DNA of 34,636 nucleotides from CAZYSK01 sp964649415 (GTDB lineage Bacteria > Chloroflexota > Anaerolineae > B4-G1), in contig CAZYSK010000062.1 of the NCBI GenBank assembly GCA_964649415.1, positions 1 to 34,636 of the forward strand, given 5' to 3'. A program made the translations under genes and the position numbers. The notes beneath the pieces were generated by a model. The model worked only from the letters and a program-made list of their open reading frames with translations. It was not told where the DNA came from and did no database searches. This document shows positions 33,946 to 34,636 of this stretch, in pieces (within the stretch, counting starts at the first letter, position 1; the number at the start of each line of letters is the position of its first letter).

Positions 33946-34461
33946 TTACACCCCGAAAGCGTCGCGACGGAATTCCTGCAGCAACGCCTGATGGCGCTCC
34001 CCGTGGGCCTCGAAGCGCAGGATCCGCCGGGACTGCCCCGCGTGATCAGCGAAACGCAGATTGACCCACATGCGTTCAGGCAGCATCAAGGCACGCGCTC
34101 GTTCCGCCCACTCAATGACGCAGACCGCGCCTGGGTCCCCGAGGAACTCGTCCAGCCCCAGACCCAGTGCCTCGTCCACACCGGAGATGCGATAGAGATC
34201 CACGTGGTAGAGCTTAACCGCGTCCCTGGGTCGCGCGTACTCGCGAACCAGGACGTAAGTAGGGCTGATGAGTGTCTGGGCCACTCCCCAGCCTCTGCCC
34301 ATACCCTGGGTCAGACAGGTCTTGCCCGAACCCAGTGGCCCCTCCAGGCAGATCACGTCCCCGCCTAGCAGCAACGCACCCAAGCGCGCCCCCAGACGAT
34401 TCGTTTGATCCGGGCTGCGACTCGTGAACTCCAAGGTATGCTGATCCAGTATGGGTGTCAT
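33946..34461 (-). CDS. tsaE: tRNA threonylcarbamoyladenosine biosynthesis ATPase TsaE
   Basis: TsaE is the P-loop ATPase that recycles the TsaBD complex in t6A synthesis. It has 171 residues from ATG 34461, where homology begins; an in-frame extension to 34581 overlaps the promoter and is not supported. Landmarks are the Walker A GPLGSGKTCL, SPTYVLVREY, KLYHVDLYRI and VIEWAER. No strong SD is visible. It is the first gene of the leftward operon and has a near-consensus promoter about 90 bp upstream. Confidence 0.95.
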   Translation of the reverse strand: MTPILDQHTLEFTSRSPDQTNRLGARLGALLLGGDVICLEGPLGSGKTCLTQGMGRGWGVAQTLISPTYVLVREYARPRDAVKLYHVDLYRISGVDEALGLGLDEFLGDPGAVCVIEWAERARALMLPERMWVNLRFADHAGQSRRILRFEAHGERHQALLQEFRRDAFGV

Positions 34462-34552
34462 TGGCAATGGCTTCTGCCGGGAACCTGTCCCTCCACCGAT
34501 GGACGGGGAAGACTTTCTGGGCAGCCTCAAGAGCGCATCCAACTTAGGAGCG

Positions 34553-34581
34553 ATTATACAACCGTTACCTGGGCTCGACAA
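34553..34581 (-). promoter_or_regulatory. Promoter for the tsaE operon
   Basis: Read on the minus strand: TTGTCG (34581-34576), a 17-base spacer, TATAAT (34558-34553). This is a consensus -10 box at ideal spacing, leaving a leader of about 85 bases. Confidence 0.7.
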
Positions 34582-34636
34582 GGTGAGCGTATCACGGAGG
34601 GGACAAAGGGGTGAGGAAAACGGGGGCAGGCGTTCG

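Overview
This GC-rich window looks like a scaffold from an uncultured Chloroflexota (Anaerolineae-like) bacterium. That placement is an inference. It rests on the many short palindromic and 7- or 8-base tandem repeats in and between genes, secreted proteins ending in a VYLP-type tail, SD-less starts, and the gene mix; no ribosomal RNA or tRNA gene is visible. A run of 100 N at 26925-27024 marks a scaffold gap.

Left part (1-6156): two exported proteins. One is a very large beta-domain protein of unknown function. The other is a multiheme c-type cytochrome with an N-terminal carboxypeptidase-regulatory-like domain. Both carry in-frame copies of a palindromic repeat that always encodes QRRHSDGA-like peptides, and both end in a VYLP tail. 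Next (6157-8763) is a molybdopterin synthesis operon: promoter, probable Moco riboswitch with terminator, moaA, a C_GCAxxG_C_C family gene, moaC and moaD. After a repeat-rich spacer come a PAP2-family membrane phosphatase and, convergent to it, an FHA-domain membrane protein. The FHA gene diverges from moaE, which has a strong promoter so close to its ATG that the mRNA is probably leaderless.

Middle part (12410-20632): a lactate/2-hydroxyacid gene set (Ldh_2-family dehydrogenase, LarA racemase, GlcF-like Fe-S protein, GlcD-like flavoprotein). It is interrupted between the dehydrogenase and larA by a two-gene restriction-modification module: a Zn-ribbon DNA methyltransferase and an endonuclease with the Cys4 site and D...ExQ catalytic pattern of NotI. 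Then (20633-27393) come three polytopic membrane proteins related to GT-C glycosyltransferases, one of them of the DUF2723/TMEM260 type. All three are decorated or interrupted by in-frame repeats, and the third is broken by the scaffold gap inside a 30-base coding tandem repeat.

Right part (27394-34636): ATP-type PEP carboxykinase and malic enzyme, which link C4 and C3 metabolism and fit lactate-derived carbon; then a thioredoxin-reductase-like flavoprotein that has lost its CxxC. A perfect 13-bp stem at 31467-31497 separates these from a leftward operon tsaE-tsaB-rimI-family 4 uracil-DNA glycosylase-small membrane protein. The tsaE and tsaB products belong to the tRNA t6A pathway. The glycosylase ends in QLKLF, which resembles a sliding-clamp binding motif.

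The most unusual theme is a set of at least five short repeat families that sit in 5' leaders and, strikingly, inside reading frames of exported or membrane proteins without breaking them.
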